DNA of 8,887 nucleotides from JBOGJI01 sp050747865 (GTDB lineage: Bacteria > Acidobacteriota > Thermoanaerobaculia > Multivoradales > JAHEKO01), in NCBI GenBank assembly GCA_050747865.1, contig JBOGJI010000311.1, forward strand, positions 1 through 8,887, in the 5' to 3' direction. Positions 1 to 5,951 of this stretch are shown piece after piece. The notes beneath the pieces are model-generated. The model saw only the letters and a program-made list of their open reading frames with translations. It was not told where the DNA came from and ran no database searches. Both the position numbers and the translations under genes were made by a program. Positions within the stretch are counted from its first letter, which is position 1. Each line of letters begins with the position of its first letter.

Positions 1-421
1 CCCCCACCGAGCCGCGCGCCGGCACCACCGGGAGCAGGTCGCGCGCCAGCAGCTCCAGCAGCCGCTCGACCACCTCCGGCCGCACGCCGGAGTGGCCGGC
101 CGCCAGGGCGTTGGCGCGCAGCAGCAACATGGCGCGCACCGCCACCTCCGGCAGGCACTCCCCCACTCCCGCGGCGTGCGACAGCAGCAGGCGGCGCTGC
201 AGCTCGCGGAGACGATCCACGCCGATGCGGATGTTCGCCAGATCGCCGAAGCCGGTGTTGACGCCGTAGATCGGCTGATCCGCCGCCAGCGCCGCCTCGA
301 CGGTCCGCCGCGCCGCCTCCATGCGCTCGCGCGCCGCCGGCGCCAGCGCCGCCGGCTCCTTGTCGGCGACCACCGCCTGCAGCGTCTCCAGGGTCAGGGA
401 CCGCCCGTCGATCTCCCGCAT
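1..421 (-). CDS. hutH: Histidine ammonia-lyase, N-terminal 140 residues (runs off left edge)
   Basis: Deaminates L-histidine to trans-urocanate, the first step of histidine degradation, in the cytoplasm. Reading the minus strand from the ATG at 421-419 gives an open frame to the window edge. It contains YGVNTGFG at residues 52-59, whose Tyr52 matches the catalytic Tyr53 I recall for the Pseudomonas putida enzyme. It also has SHAAGVG (81-87), an LRANALAAGHSGVR block, and ends in PARGSVG. The Ala-Ser-Gly triplet that forms the MIO cofactor in this family should lie just beyond base 1, so the active site cannot be checked. The full family is about 500 residues, so only the first quarter or so is present. 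The Tyr and His positions fit the family numbering to within one residue, which supports this start. A phenylalanine/tyrosine ammonia-lyase or aminomutase relative is possible, but the motifs fit HutH best. The gene is divergent from hemE across 38 bp. Confidence 0.9.
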   Translation of the reverse strand, partial: MREIDGRSLTLETLQAVVADKEPAALAPAARERMEAARRTVEAALAADQPIYGVNTGFGDLANIRIGVDRLRELQRRLLLSHAAGVGECLPEVAVRAMLLLRANALAAGHSGVRPEVVERLLELLARDLLPVVPARGSVG

Positions 422-459
422 GCCGTCTGAGTATAGGAGGCTCTGGTACTCTGCGGCGG
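422..459. promoter_or_regulatory. Divergent hutH/hemE intergenic region with SD-like and -10-like elements
   Basis: Only 38 bp separate the two start codons, so promoter elements of each gene must extend into the other. On the plus strand TAGGAGG (434-440) is an excellent Shine-Dalgarno core but ends 19 nt before the hemE ATG, longer than the usual 5-10 nt. On the minus strand TATACT (435-430) resembles a -10 box but lies only 8 nt upstream of the hutH ATG, and I see no good -35 at the right distance. The elements are visible; their use is a guess. Confidence 0.35.
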
Positions 460-1482
460 ATGTCCGATCTCCTCCTGCGCACCCTGCGCGGCGAGCCCGT
501 CCCGCGCAAGCCGGTCTGGATCATGCGGCAGGCCGGACGCTATCTACCGGAGTACCGTGAGGTGCGGGCCCGCCACGAGTTCCTGGAGATGTGCCGCACT
601 CCGGAGCTGGCGGCCCGGGTCACCGTGCAGCCGGTCGAGCGCTTGGGGGTCGACGCGGCGATCCTGTTCGCCGACATCCTGCTTCCGCTGATGGCCATGG
701 GTGCGGATCTCGCCTTCGAGCAGGGACGGGGGCCGGTCTTCGCGCGACCGGTGCGCTCCCGCGCCGAGGCCGCCGAGCTCACGCGCCCGGACGTCGAGCG
801 CGAGCTCGGCTTCGTCTGCGACGCGTTGCGCCTGGTGCGGCGGGAGCTCGACGGCCGCGTTCCGGTGATCGGCTTCGCCGGCTCTCCCTGGACCCTGGCC
901 TGCTACCTCATCGAAGGCAGCGGCTCGAAGGGCTTCCCCACGGCGATGAGCTGGAGCTGGCGCGACCCCGAGGGCCTGGCCCTGCTGCTCGAGCGCATCG
1001 CCGAGGTCTCGACCGAATACGTCGCCGCCCAGGTGGAGGCCGGGGCGCAGGCGATCCAGCTCTTCGACACCTGGGGTGGGCTACTGGACGCCAAACGCTG
1101 GCGCGACCTGGCCCTGCCGGCTCTGCTGCGCGTCCTCGAGCCGCTGCGCGGCCGCGTGCCGATCATCTACTACCTCCACGGCGGCGCCCACCTGCTCTCC
1201 GAGCTCACCGCTCTCCCGACCGAAGCGGTGTCGCTCGACTGGCGCCAGCCGCTCCATACCGCGCGGCAAACGCTTGGCGAGGCGCGAGTGCTGCAGGGAA
1301 ACCTCGACCCGGCACTCCTACTGGCGCCGATCCCGGTGATCGAGGATGAGGTCCGGCGGCTCGTCGACGAAACGCCGGGGCCCCACATCGTGAACCTCGG
1401 CCACGGCATCCTGCCGGACACTCCCGCGGAGCACGCCCAGGCCTTCGTACGCGCTGTCCTACGAGTCCCCGTCGCGAGTTGA
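460..1482 (+). CDS. hemE: Uroporphyrinogen decarboxylase
   Basis: Cytoplasmic enzyme that removes the four acetate carboxyl groups of uroporphyrinogen III to give coproporphyrinogen III in haem synthesis. The product is 340 residues, normal for the family. The N-terminal substrate-binding signature WIMRQAGRYLPEYR is at residues 20-33, with Arg23 and Arg27. LFADILLPL carries Asp72, the counterpart of the essential Asp86 of the human enzyme. PWTLACYLIEG carries Tyr149, in the place of human Tyr164. LQGNLDP and LGHGI (His315) complete the C-terminal half. The ATG at 460 places the RQAGRY motif at its usual distance from the N terminus; the best SD-like sequence is unusually far upstream. The gene is divergent from hutH and converges on the nucleotidyltransferase gene with a 26-bp gap. 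Another haem gene, hemY, lies 0.9 kb downstream on the same strand. Confidence 0.97.
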   Translation: MSDLLLRTLRGEPVPRKPVWIMRQAGRYLPEYREVRARHEFLEMCRTPELAARVTVQPVERLGVDAAILFADILLPLMAMGADLAFEQGRGPVFARPVRSRAEAAELTRPDVERELGFVCDALRLVRRELDGRVPVIGFAGSPWTLACYLIEGSGSKGFPTAMSWSWRDPEGLALLLERIAEVSTEYVAAQVEAGAQAIQLFDTWGGLLDAKRWRDLALPALLRVLEPLRGRVPIIYYLHGGAHLLSELTALPTEAVSLDWRQPLHTARQTLGEARVLQGNLDPALLLAPIPVIEDEVRRLVDETPGPHIVNLGHGILPDTPAEHAQAFVRAVLRVPVAS

Positions 1483-1495
1483 TCCCCCTGGATCA
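1480..1495. repeat. Short inverted repeat at the hemE stop codon
   Basis: TGATCC (1480-1485) and GGATCA (1490-1495) form a perfect 6-bp stem with a 4-nt CCCT loop, starting in the hemE stop codon. It sits between the convergent ends of hemE and the nucleotidyltransferase gene, where a two-way terminator would be expected. There is no T-tract on either side, so it is not a standard intrinsic terminator and may be chance. Confidence 0.3.
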
Positions 1496-1508
1496 TCCGT
1501 AGCCGCTG

Positions 1509-2072
1509 TCAGCCCCGAAACGGCTCGCCTCGACGTACGCGTCCCAAGAGGTCCACGACGCCGAGCGCATCTGCCCAGCGCTCGAGATAGGGCCAGTCGA
1601 GGCGCTGTCCCTGCACCTGAACGATGCCGATCGCGTCACCGTAGTGGCGCTCCGAGTCGCCGAGCTTTGCCCATTCCAGCTTCGCGAGGATCGTGTCCTC
1701 GGCGGTCGCGAAGGCGACCTGCTGGCCCGCTAGCAACCCCGGCTCGCGCCGGTCGAGCTCTTCCGCGCTGAAGGGCCGACTCTTCTTGATGACCAGATCG
1801 ATCTTGAAACCCGTGTCGAGATGAATAGCGTTGAGCAAGCGCCGCTGTTGCACGGCTTCGAGTGCTACGTCCACGCTGACGTAGAACTCGGGCTCGAGCA
1901 ACTCGACCAGGCTTCGCGCAGTCCTTTCCTCGAGATCGACCACCAGATCCGCATCCTGGGTCATGCGTGGAACGCCGTGCAGGTTGCTGGCGAACGAGCC
2001 GGCGACCATGTAGGGCACGTCGAGTTGCTGCAGCGCCTCGATGACTCGGCCGACGACCTCTTCCTGCGTCAC
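1509..2072 (-). CDS. Pol-beta-superfamily nucleotidyltransferase (AbiEii-like or related), second gene of a coupled pair
   Basis: A 187-residue protein with the nucleotidyltransferase-fold signature. GSFAS is at residues 25-29, followed by the Asp40-x-Asp42 metal-binding pair in QDADLVVDL, and a third candidate acidic residue, Asp92, in FKIDLVIKK. EDTILAKLEWAKLG and the WPYLERWADALGV region near the C terminus are typical of a recurring family usually annotated as nucleotidyltransferase or AbiEii/DUF6036-like. All three expected acidic residues are present, so it is probably active; the substrate (tRNA, protein or small molecule) is unknown. The GTG at 2072 is chosen because it overlaps the preceding gene's TGA as GTGA (2069-2072), indicating translational coupling. 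An open extension to 2390 would run through that whole gene and lacks family features. Row counts of G+C (33/60 at 1801-1860, 37/60 at 1861-1920) are lower than most flanking rows. It could be a toxin-like or defence enzyme, but this is inference. Confidence 0.8.
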   Translation of the reverse strand: MTQEEVVGRVIEALQQLDVPYMVAGSFASNLHGVPRMTQDADLVVDLEERTARSLVELLEPEFYVSVDVALEAVQQRRLLNAIHLDTGFKIDLVIKKSRPFSAEELDRREPGLLAGQQVAFATAEDTILAKLEWAKLGDSERHYGDAIGIVQVQGQRLDWPYLERWADALGVVDLLGRVRRGEPFRG

Positions 2073-2311
2073 GGCTCGAGCTCGGGCAGGCCGGGGTACG
2101 CGGCGCGGAACAGCTCCGGCCCAAGCCACAATCGCAGGAACGCGAGTCGCACGTGCTCGTCGTCGTATTCGGGGTGACGCCTGCGGATACCGTCCCCGAG
2201 GAGCCGGCGGCTCGTCGCCGTCAACTCGAGTCCGACCCGCAAGCGGGCGGCAGGCGACATGCGGCGGTAGACCTCCAACTGGGCCGACGCGGCCGCCTCG
2301 GACGTATCCAT
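2069..2311 (-). CDS. Small conserved-looking protein of unknown function, partner of the nucleotidyltransferase
   Basis: An 80-residue, probably all-helical, charged protein with no membrane segment or signal peptide. Recognisable blocks are YRRMSPAARLRVGLEL (residues 15-30), a basic GIRRRHPEY (41-49), and RLAFLRLWLGPELF (55-68). I recall similar small proteins (a helix, then G-I/L-R-x-R-H-P, then L-x-R-L-x-L-G) beside nucleotidyltransferases of the same kind in other bacteria, but I do not know a named family or function. The ATG at 2311 is preferred over the GTG at 2320 because GAGGTG (2323-2318) lies 6 nt before it; the GTG would itself be part of that SD. The stop codon overlaps the next gene's GTG by 4 bp, so the two are very likely made together. 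A role as antitoxin, adaptor or substrate of the enzyme is possible and untested. Confidence 0.75.
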   Translation of the reverse strand: MDTSEAAASAQLEVYRRMSPAARLRVGLELTATSRRLLGDGIRRRHPEYDDEHVRLAFLRLWLGPELFRAAYPGLPELEP

Positions 2312-2317
2312 TGCCGG

Positions 2318-2323
2318 CACCTC
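2318..2323 (-). promoter_or_regulatory. Ribosome binding site deciding the start of the 80-residue protein
   Basis: GAGGTG read on the minus strand is 6 nt upstream of the ATG at 2311, an ideal spacing. It overlaps the alternative GTG start at 2320, which it therefore argues against. Confidence 0.5.
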
Positions 2324-2336
2324 GGAATCGTACCAC

Positions 2337-2360
2337 CCAGGCTCGACACGGGGAGCCTGG
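2337..2360. repeat. Perfect 8-bp inverted repeat in the divergent hemY/nucleotidyltransferase-pair intergenic region
   Basis: CCAGGCTC (2337-2344) and GAGCCTGG (2353-2360) are exact reverse complements separated by 8 nt. The repeat occupies the centre of the 63-bp gap between the 80-residue gene start (2311, minus) and the hemY start (2375, plus). It could be an operator shared by the two units, or an RNA hairpin in the hemY leader ending 14 nt before the GTG and taking up the only SD-like sequence there (GGGGAG, 2350-2355). No clear -35/-10 pair was seen. Confidence 0.45.
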
Positions 2361-2374
2361 TAGCGTCCGCCTCC

Positions 2375-3631
2375 GTGAAGCGACAGGCACTAGTCCTCGG
2401 GGGTGGGGTCAGCGGGCTGGTTGCGGCGCGCCGGCTGCAGCAGGCGGGTTGGCAGGTCGAGTTGATCGAAGCCTCGAAGAGGCTTGGCGGTAGTCTCGCC
2501 ACCCACACTGAGGCTGGGATGCCGTGGGAGCTGGGGGCGCATACCATCGCCTCCAGTCCGGAGCTCATCGCGTTTGCGCGGGCGGCCGGGGTCGAGGCGG
2601 ACCTCGCCCCCGTCTCCTCCGTCGTCCGTCGTCGCTACATGGTGCACGAAGGTCGCCTGGTCGCGATCCCCGCGCAGCCCTTCGCCTGGCTCTCCACGCC
2701 GCTGATCTCGCGCGCCGCCGGGTTGCGGCTGGTGGTCGGGCGGCTCGGCGGATGGCCGCCGCGGGTGCGGCCGGACGAGCGGTTGGTGCCGGCGCTGCGG
2801 CGCCGGCTCGGCGACGCCGGGGGCTCCCTGATTGCGGCGTGCATCGCCACCGGGGTCTATGCCGGCGACGAGCGGGAGATCCTGGCGGCCGAGGCGCTTG
2901 CGGGGTTGGGGCGGCGGCGCCTGCTGCGTCCACGCCATGGGTGGCAGGCGTGGCTCGATCGGGCCGGCGAGGGCGTGCCGACTCTGCCCCGCACGCGTGC
3001 AGTCTCGGTGCGCCGGGCGGACGAGGGCTTCGAGGTCGAGGTGGCGGGACCCGATGGGGCGCGGCGGCTCTTCGGCCAGAAGCTGGTGGCGGCGCTTCCC
3101 GCGTCGGCGGCCACGGCGGTGCTTGCGCCGCTCGGCGACACCGGCCGGTTCGCCGCCATCCCGCATGCGCCGGTGGCCACCGTGGTCCTGGCCTGCCGCC
3201 GGGATCAGATGGAGCCGCTACCCGACGGCTTCGGGCTCCTCGATCCGTTCGACGCCACCGACGGGGTCCTCGGCTGCATCTTCGCCTCCTCCATCGCTCC
3301 TGAGATCGCTCCGCCTGGAACGCACGTCCTCACCGTGTTGATCGGCGGCCAATGTCGCGAAGACCTGGTGGACATCGACGATGGTGCGCTGGTCGAGCAC
3401 GCCTGGCGGGCACTAACACCACTGCTCGGATTGCGGGGGGAGCCGTGGGCAACGGTGATCCGCCGGTGGCGTCCGGGCATTCCCCAGCCGACACCGGAAG
3501 CGCTCGCGGCGCGAGAGGCCGCCGCCGCAATCGAGGCCCGTCACCCGGGCCTCCACATCCTCGGCGACTGGCGGCACGGCGTCGGCGTGCCGGCGTGCGT
3601 CGCCGCCGCCTGGGGCATCGAGACGGGCTAG
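2375..3631 (+). CDS. hemY: Oxygen-dependent protoporphyrinogen (or coproporphyrinogen III) oxidase, HemY type
   Basis: FAD flavoprotein performing the six-electron oxidation of protoporphyrinogen IX, or of coproporphyrinogen III in the coproporphyrin-dependent pathway; which substrate cannot be told here. The product is 418 residues, somewhat shorter than the usual 450-480. The N-terminal Rossmann motif VLGGGVSGL (7-15) binds FAD, with Glu32 in VELIEA as the expected ribose-binding acid, then RLGGSL. The C-terminal FAD motif is LGDWRHGVGVPACVAAA near residue 396 onward, the usual GD-x-x-x-G-x-G pattern. The GTG at 2375 is chosen because the beta-strand of the FAD motif starts four residues later; the frame is open back to 2153 but the extension overlaps the opposite-strand gene. 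SD is weak. The neighbouring hemE supports the assignment. The gene converges on lemA, sharing a CTAG over both stops. Confidence 0.88.
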   Translation: MKRQALVLGGGVSGLVAARRLQQAGWQVELIEASKRLGGSLATHTEAGMPWELGAHTIASSPELIAFARAAGVEADLAPVSSVVRRRYMVHEGRLVAIPAQPFAWLSTPLISRAAGLRLVVGRLGGWPPRVRPDERLVPALRRRLGDAGGSLIAACIATGVYAGDEREILAAEALAGLGRRRLLRPRHGWQAWLDRAGEGVPTLPRTRAVSVRRADEGFEVEVAGPDGARRLFGQKLVAALPASAATAVLAPLGDTGRFAAIPHAPVATVVLACRRDQMEPLPDGFGLLDPFDATDGVLGCIFASSIAPEIAPPGTHVLTVLIGGQCREDLVDIDDGALVEHAWRALTPLLGLRGEPWATVIRRWRPGIPQPTPEALAAREAAAAIEARHPGLHILGDWRHGVGVPACVAAAWGIETG

Positions 3632-4248
3632 TCGTCGCCGAAATCGAAATCGACCTCGGGGGCCTGCTCGGCACCGGGCTGGGCCGCAAAATACACCTTC
3701 TCCTGGAAGTCCCAGCCGAGCAGACGCACGAACCACGCCGTCGGCACCCGCTTCAAGCGCGTATTGAAGCCCCGCGCCACCTCGTTGAAGCGCCGGCGCT
3801 CGACGGCGATGCGGTTTTCGGTCCCCTCGAGCTGCACCATGAGGTCCTGGAAGGGGGCGACGGCGCGCAGCTCGGGATAGCGCTCCACCACCACAAGCAG
3901 GCGGGAGAGCGCCGATGAAAGGGCGTCCTGGGCTTGCTGGAAGGCGGCGAACCGGGCCGGGTCGTTGACGATCTCGGCGCTGGCCTCGGCGCTGACCTGG
4001 CCCACCCGGCTGCGGGCCTCGATGACGTTCTGCAGCGTCTCCTGCTCGAACTCGGCGGCGCCGCGTACGGTGCTCACCAGATTCGGCACCAGGTCGGCGC
4101 GCCGCTGGTAGGCGTTCTCCACCTGCGCCCACTGCGCCTCCACCTCCTGGTCCACGGTGACCAGGGCGTTGTATTGGCCGGCAAGGTAGATGCCGAGTCC
4201 CACCAGCACGAGGGCTAGTATCGCCAGGCAGCCCAGTGTCTTCGCCAT
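3628..4248 (-). CDS. lemA: LemA family membrane-anchored protein
   Basis: A 206-residue protein with one N-terminal hydrophobic segment (about residues 5-21) after a short MAK leader, then the LemA core. YNALVTVDQEVEAQWAQVENAYQRR is followed by ADLVPNLVSTVRG, a helical region with ERYPELRA, and NRIAVERRRFNEVARGFNT. LGWDFQEKVYF leads to an acidic FDFGDD tail. LemA proteins are thought to be anchored in the inner membrane with the helical bundle outside; their exact role is unsettled. The ATG at 4248 has GGAGGG (4262-4257) 8 nt upstream; an ATG two codons earlier (4254) is only 2 nt from it and is less likely. The family's frequent partner, a TPM-domain (YgcG-like) gene, is not downstream, because hemY converges with overlapping stops. 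It is divergent from comM across 92 bp. Confidence 0.93.
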   Translation of the reverse strand: MAKTLGCLAILALVLVGLGIYLAGQYNALVTVDQEVEAQWAQVENAYQRRADLVPNLVSTVRGAAEFEQETLQNVIEARSRVGQVSAEASAEIVNDPARFAAFQQAQDALSSALSRLLVVVERYPELRAVAPFQDLMVQLEGTENRIAVERRRFNEVARGFNTRLKRVPTAWFVRLLGWDFQEKVYFAAQPGAEQAPEVDFDFGDD

Positions 4249-4256
4249 TGCCATGT

Positions 4257-4262
4257 CCCTCC
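4257..4262 (-). promoter_or_regulatory. Ribosome binding site of lemA
   Basis: GGAGGG on the minus strand is 8 nt from the ATG at 4248 and 2 nt from the ATG at 4254, which favours the inner start. Confidence 0.55.
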
Positions 4263-4282
4263 GGTTCTGTTCGCTGCGACAC

Positions 4283-4300
4283 GACGATGCTAGCACCGTC
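4283..4300. promoter_or_regulatory. 18-bp near-perfect palindrome between lemA and comM, candidate operator
   Basis: GACGATGCTAGCACCGTC matches its own reverse complement at 8 of 9 base pairs; the core TGCTAGCA (4288-4295) is perfect. It lies near the centre of the 92-bp divergent intergenic region, 35 bp from the lemA start and 41 bp from the comM start. That is where a dimeric regulator could control both. No matching second copy was seen in the window, and no convincing -35/-10 pair accompanies it. Confidence 0.4.
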
Positions 4301-4340
4301 ATCTGCAAGGCGTGGCCGCGGCTTTCCGTCCTACTCTGCG

Positions 4341-5867
4341 ATGCTGGCTCGCTGCACCGCCGCCACGCCGTGGGGCATCGATGCTCGGCCGGTCCAGATC
4401 GAGGTGGACGTGCGCACTGGGCTTCCCCAGATGCAGATCGTGGGGCTCGCCGACGCGGCGGTGCGCGAGAGCCGCCAACGGGTGCGCACCGCGGTCAAGA
4501 ACTGTGGCTTCCGTCTGCCGCCTCGAGGCGTCGTGGTGAACCTGGCGCCCGCCGATCTGCGCAAGGTGGGCAACCATCTCGACCTGGGGATCGCCCTGGC
4601 GCTGCTGGTCGCCCACGAGCAGCTCCCCGCCGACTGCCTCGATGGGCGGCTGTTCTGCGGCGAGCTGGGGCTGGACGGCGCCGTACGGCCGGTACGCAGC
4701 GCTCTCGCGGTCGCCGACCTGGCGAAGCGGTTGGGCGCCCGCGAGCTGCTGCTGCCCGCGCTCACCGCGCCGGAGGGCGCCTCGCTCGGCGGCGTAGACG
4801 TGATCGGGGTGGGCCATCTGGGCGAAGCCGTTCGCCACCTGCTGGGTGCGGAGGTGCTGCCGCCCGCCGCCGGCGAGGAGGCGGAGCCGCCGGACCTGGC
4901 CTCGATCCCGGATCTCGCCGACGTGCGCGGCCAGGAGGCGGCACGCCGGGCGCTCGAGGTGGCCGCCGCCGGCGGCCACAACCTGCTCTTCATCGGGCCG
5001 CCCGGCTCAGGCAAGACCATGCTCGCCCGCCGGCTTCCGGGCCTGCTGCCGCCGTTGACGCGAGAGGAGGCCATCGTGGTCACCCGCATCCACTCCAGCG
5101 CCGGCGAGCGCCCCGAGGCCGGCCTCCGCTTCACCAGGCCGTTTCGCAGCCCCCATCCGGGCGCCAGCACGCCGGCGCTGCTCGGCGGCGGATCCCCGCC
5201 GCGGCCCGGCGAGGTCAGCCTCGCCCACTGCGGCGTCCTGTTCCTCGACGAGCTGCCCGAGTTCCGCCGCGACGCCCTCGAGGGCCTGCGGCAGCCGTTG
5301 GAAGAGGGTGAAATCTACATCGTCCGCACCCAGTTCCGCTTCCGCTTCCCCGCCCGCTTCACCCTCGTCGCGGCGATGAATCCTTGCCCCTGCGGTCATC
5401 TCGGAGATCCCCGCCACGAGTGCCTGTGTCCGCCGCCTATGGTCGAGCGTTACCGCGGCCGGGTATCGGGTCCGCTTCTCGATCGCATCGACCTGCACGT
5501 CGAAGTGCCCTCGGTATCCCTGCGCGACCTCAAGGGAACTCCCGGCGAGGGCACGACCGACGTCGCCGGGCGTGTCCGCGAGGCGCGGTCCCGGCAGCAA
5601 CGACGGCTCGCCGGCACCCCCACCCCGCCGGTCAACGCGGCCATGGACGAGCGCGCGCTGCGCCGGCACGGCCGCCTCGATTCCGATGCGCAGCGGCTGC
5701 TCGACCGTGCCTTCTCCCGTCTCGGCCTGTCGGCTCGTGCCGTCACCCGTGTTCTCAAAGTGGCGCGCACCATCGCCGACCTGGCCGCCGCCGACGCCAT
5801 CGGCGCGGCGCACGTGGCCGAGGCCATCCAATACCGGACCCTGGATCGACGCCTGACCTCGATTTGA
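4341..5867 (+). CDS. comM: ComM/YifB family AAA+ ATPase (Mg-chelatase-like)
   Basis: Hexameric AAA+ helicase family; in Vibrio and Acinetobacter ComM drives branch migration during natural transformation, but the gene is very widespread, including in species not known to be competent. The product is 508 residues, the normal size. An N-terminal Lon-protease-like ChlI domain occupies about residues 1-180. Walker A GPPGSGKT is at 219-226 and Walker B LFLDE at 300-304. The Cys-rich NPCPCG...CLC motif has Cys349, Cys351, Cys361 and Cys363, and a C-terminal Mg-chelatase domain ends in IQYRTLDR. The ATG at 4341 is chosen because the family starts M-L-A-x immediately before the first strand; the frame is open back to 4236 but that part overlaps the lemA start and looks non-coding. 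No clear SD precedes it. It is divergent from lemA and is followed by a promoter overlapping its stop codon. Confidence 0.95.
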   Translation: MLARCTAATPWGIDARPVQIEVDVRTGLPQMQIVGLADAAVRESRQRVRTAVKNCGFRLPPRGVVVNLAPADLRKVGNHLDLGIALALLVAHEQLPADCLDGRLFCGELGLDGAVRPVRSALAVADLAKRLGARELLLPALTAPEGASLGGVDVIGVGHLGEAVRHLLGAEVLPPAAGEEAEPPDLASIPDLADVRGQEAARRALEVAAAGGHNLLFIGPPGSGKTMLARRLPGLLPPLTREEAIVVTRIHSSAGERPEAGLRFTRPFRSPHPGASTPALLGGGSPPRPGEVSLAHCGVLFLDELPEFRRDALEGLRQPLEEGEIYIVRTQFRFRFPARFTLVAAMNPCPCGHLGDPRHECLCPPPMVERYRGRVSGPLLDRIDLHVEVPSVSLRDLKGTPGEGTTDVAGRVREARSRQQRRLAGTPTPPVNAAMDERALRRHGRLDSDAQRLLDRAFSRLGLSARAVTRVLKVARTIADLAAADAIGAAHVAEAIQYRTLDRRLTSI

Positions 5868-5891
5868 CATCGCGACGTCGATCCGTACAAT
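5864..5891 (+). promoter_or_regulatory. Near-consensus sigma-70 promoter for the M23 peptidase gene
   Basis: TTGACA (5864-5869) is a perfect -35 box and TACAAT (5886-5891) matches the -10 consensus at 5 of 6, with a 16-bp spacer. The -35 box contains the comM stop codon (TGA, 5865-5867). An 8-bp palindrome, CGACGTCG (5873-5880), lies in the spacer and could be an operator or chance. Transcription would begin near 5898, giving a leader of about 54 nt before the ATG at 5952. secA may be read from the same promoter. Confidence 0.65.
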
Positions 5892-5951
5892 GCGACAGGC
5901 CCCGCGCAGGACCTCCCCCGGAGCCACGGCCGCCGAACCCGTATCTGAACG

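Noticed and set aside
92..430. A 112-codon plus-strand open frame at the left end
   Set aside because: It is antisense to hutH, whose motifs (YGVNTGFG, SHAAGVG, GSVG) are clear on the minus strand.
2153..2374. N-terminal extension of hemY
   Set aside because: It would add 74 residues before the FAD-binding strand, with no family counterpart, and overlap the 80-residue gene on the other strand.
2073..2390. N-terminal extension of the nucleotidyltransferase
   Set aside because: It covers the 80-residue gene in a different frame, is Arg/Pro/Gly-rich, and the GTGA coupling at 2069-2072 explains the internal start.
4190..5311. A 373-codon plus-strand open frame overlapping comM in another frame
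   Set aside because: The product is mainly Arg, Gly, Ala and Pro and covers the same bases as the Walker motifs of ComM; a shadow frame.
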